The notes under the pieces are model-generated. The model did not search any database. It saw only the letters and a program-made list of their open reading frames with translations, and was not told the DNA's origin. A DNA stretch of 12,210 nucleotides from an uncultured Prevotella sp. Lineage in GTDB: Bacteria; Bacteroidota; Bacteroidia; Bacteroidales; Bacteroidaceae. This document shows positions 11,879 to 12,210 of the stretch, piece after piece. The DNA is taken from the NCBI GenBank assembly GCA_934219025.1, contig CAKQDG010000069.1, positions 1 to 12,210 of the forward strand, read 5' to 3'. A program made the translations under genes and the position numbers. How positions within the stretch are numbered: the stretch's first letter is position 1; each line of letters opens with the position of its first letter.

Positions 11879-12210
11879 CTACTCCCGCCCGCAAACCAGC
11901 AGTTTGTGGCTACCGTCTTGCAGCGTAGTGGCAAAGATGTATGTATCGCCCCCGTCTTTCAGTTTCAGCCGCTTGCGCAGTTCGCCAACAGAAAGAGGGA
12001 AATTCCTTGTAGTGATGTTCGCCCTGCCGATGCTTCCGAGGATATGGCGGAGCTCCATTTTATTCATCCCCGAAACTGCTTTTATCAGGAAACGTCTTCC
12101 GGGAAAATCCTCCACATTATCCCTTGAAACAAACAAATTGCTGTTTGGGGCAATCTGCATTACACCATACTTCCGGCACAAAGGCTCAAAGCCGCCAAAC
12201 TTCATCAGAG
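11879..12210 (-). CDS. C-terminal part of a class I SAM methyltransferase with THUMP-like domain (partial, 5' end outside window)
   Basis: Only the last 109 or so codons are present; the reading frame stays open to the window edge, with Leu before the Met at 12205, so that Met is internal. The visible part includes NSNLFVSRDNVEDFPGRRFL, then ANITTRNFPLSVGELRKRLK and KDGGDTYIFATTL. I recognise this as the THUMP-like C-terminal region of Bacteroidota class I SAM-dependent methyltransferases, probably acting on RNA. The catalytic SAM-binding domain would lie upstream, outside the window, and cannot be checked. The stop is TAG at 11879-11881; on the coding strand eight T follow (11870-11877), then the 9-bp repeat hairpin. 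It is convergent with hsp20. Confidence 0.75.
   Translation of the reverse strand, partial: LMKFGGFEPLCRKYGVMQIAPNSNLFVSRDNVEDFPGRRFLIKAVSGMNKMELRHILGSIGRANITTRNFPLSVGELRKRLKLKDGGDTYIFATTLQDGSHKLLVCGRE

Noticed and set aside
11707..11934. Minus-strand open frame encoding repeated Arg-Thr-Ser
   Set aside because: The repeats come from reading the 9-bp tandem array; it overlaps the end of the convergent methyltransferase gene.
1..12210. CRISPR array, insertion sequence or integrase
   Set aside because: No spaced direct repeats of CRISPR type and no transposase or recombinase coding sequence were found; the tandem repeats at 11768-11864 have no spacers.

Overview
This is a 12.2 kb chromosomal window from a member of the Bacteroidota, most likely a Prevotella/Segatella-type Bacteroidales. 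The clues are several promoter boxes of the Bacteroidota form TTTG / 19-20 bp / TAnnTTTG, a near absence of Shine-Dalgarno sequences, an S46 dipeptidyl-peptidase, a TPR histidine kinase with a lipoprotein-like signal, and a secreted protein ending in what looks like a type IX secretion (Por) sorting domain. Genus is inferred from protein resemblance recalled from memory, not from a database search.

Layout. Positions 1-36 hold the 5' half of a tRNA gene on the minus strand (probably Asn), with a clear promoter at 67-98. Positions 37-430 are non-coding and contain a cluster of inverted repeats (182-316). A 99-residue protein of unknown function follows (431-730), with its own promoter box and a terminator-like hairpin. 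A long hairpin (844-918) ends the minus-strand S46 peptidase gene (944-3070), predicted to be DPP7-like. Divergent from it is a run of plus-strand genes: a seven-helix membrane protein fused to an AraC-type DNA-binding domain (3234-4406), a MtaA/CmuA-type cobamide methyltransferase of the URO-D superfamily (4499-5509), a TPR sensor histidine kinase (5530-7392) and a NarL/LuxR response regulator (7495-8109).

A regulatory intergenic region (8110-8315) rich in perfect palindromes carries two overlapping promoters. It drives a 71-residue protein that is only a LuxR/GerE helix-turn-helix (8316-8531). After it comes a 752-residue secreted protein with scattered YD-like repeats and a C-terminal sorting-like domain (8668-10926), ended by a strong terminator. 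Next are a small heat-shock protein (11280-11705) with its own terminator, a patch of 9-bp tandem repeats arranged as an inverted repeat, and the 3' end of a minus-strand SAM methyltransferase with a THUMP-like C-terminus that runs off the right edge.

How the genes may work together. The centre of the window (3234-8531) is dense in regulators: a membrane AraC protein, a kinase/regulator pair and a receiver-less HTH, with one corrinoid-type methyltransferase among them and a secreted surface-type protein downstream. A plausible but unproven reading is that the kinase/regulator pair controls the 8211-8276 promoter and hence the small HTH protein and the secreted protein. No corrinoid protein, no substrate methyltransferase and no reactivase are visible, so the partner of the MtaA-like enzyme must be encoded elsewhere if it exists.
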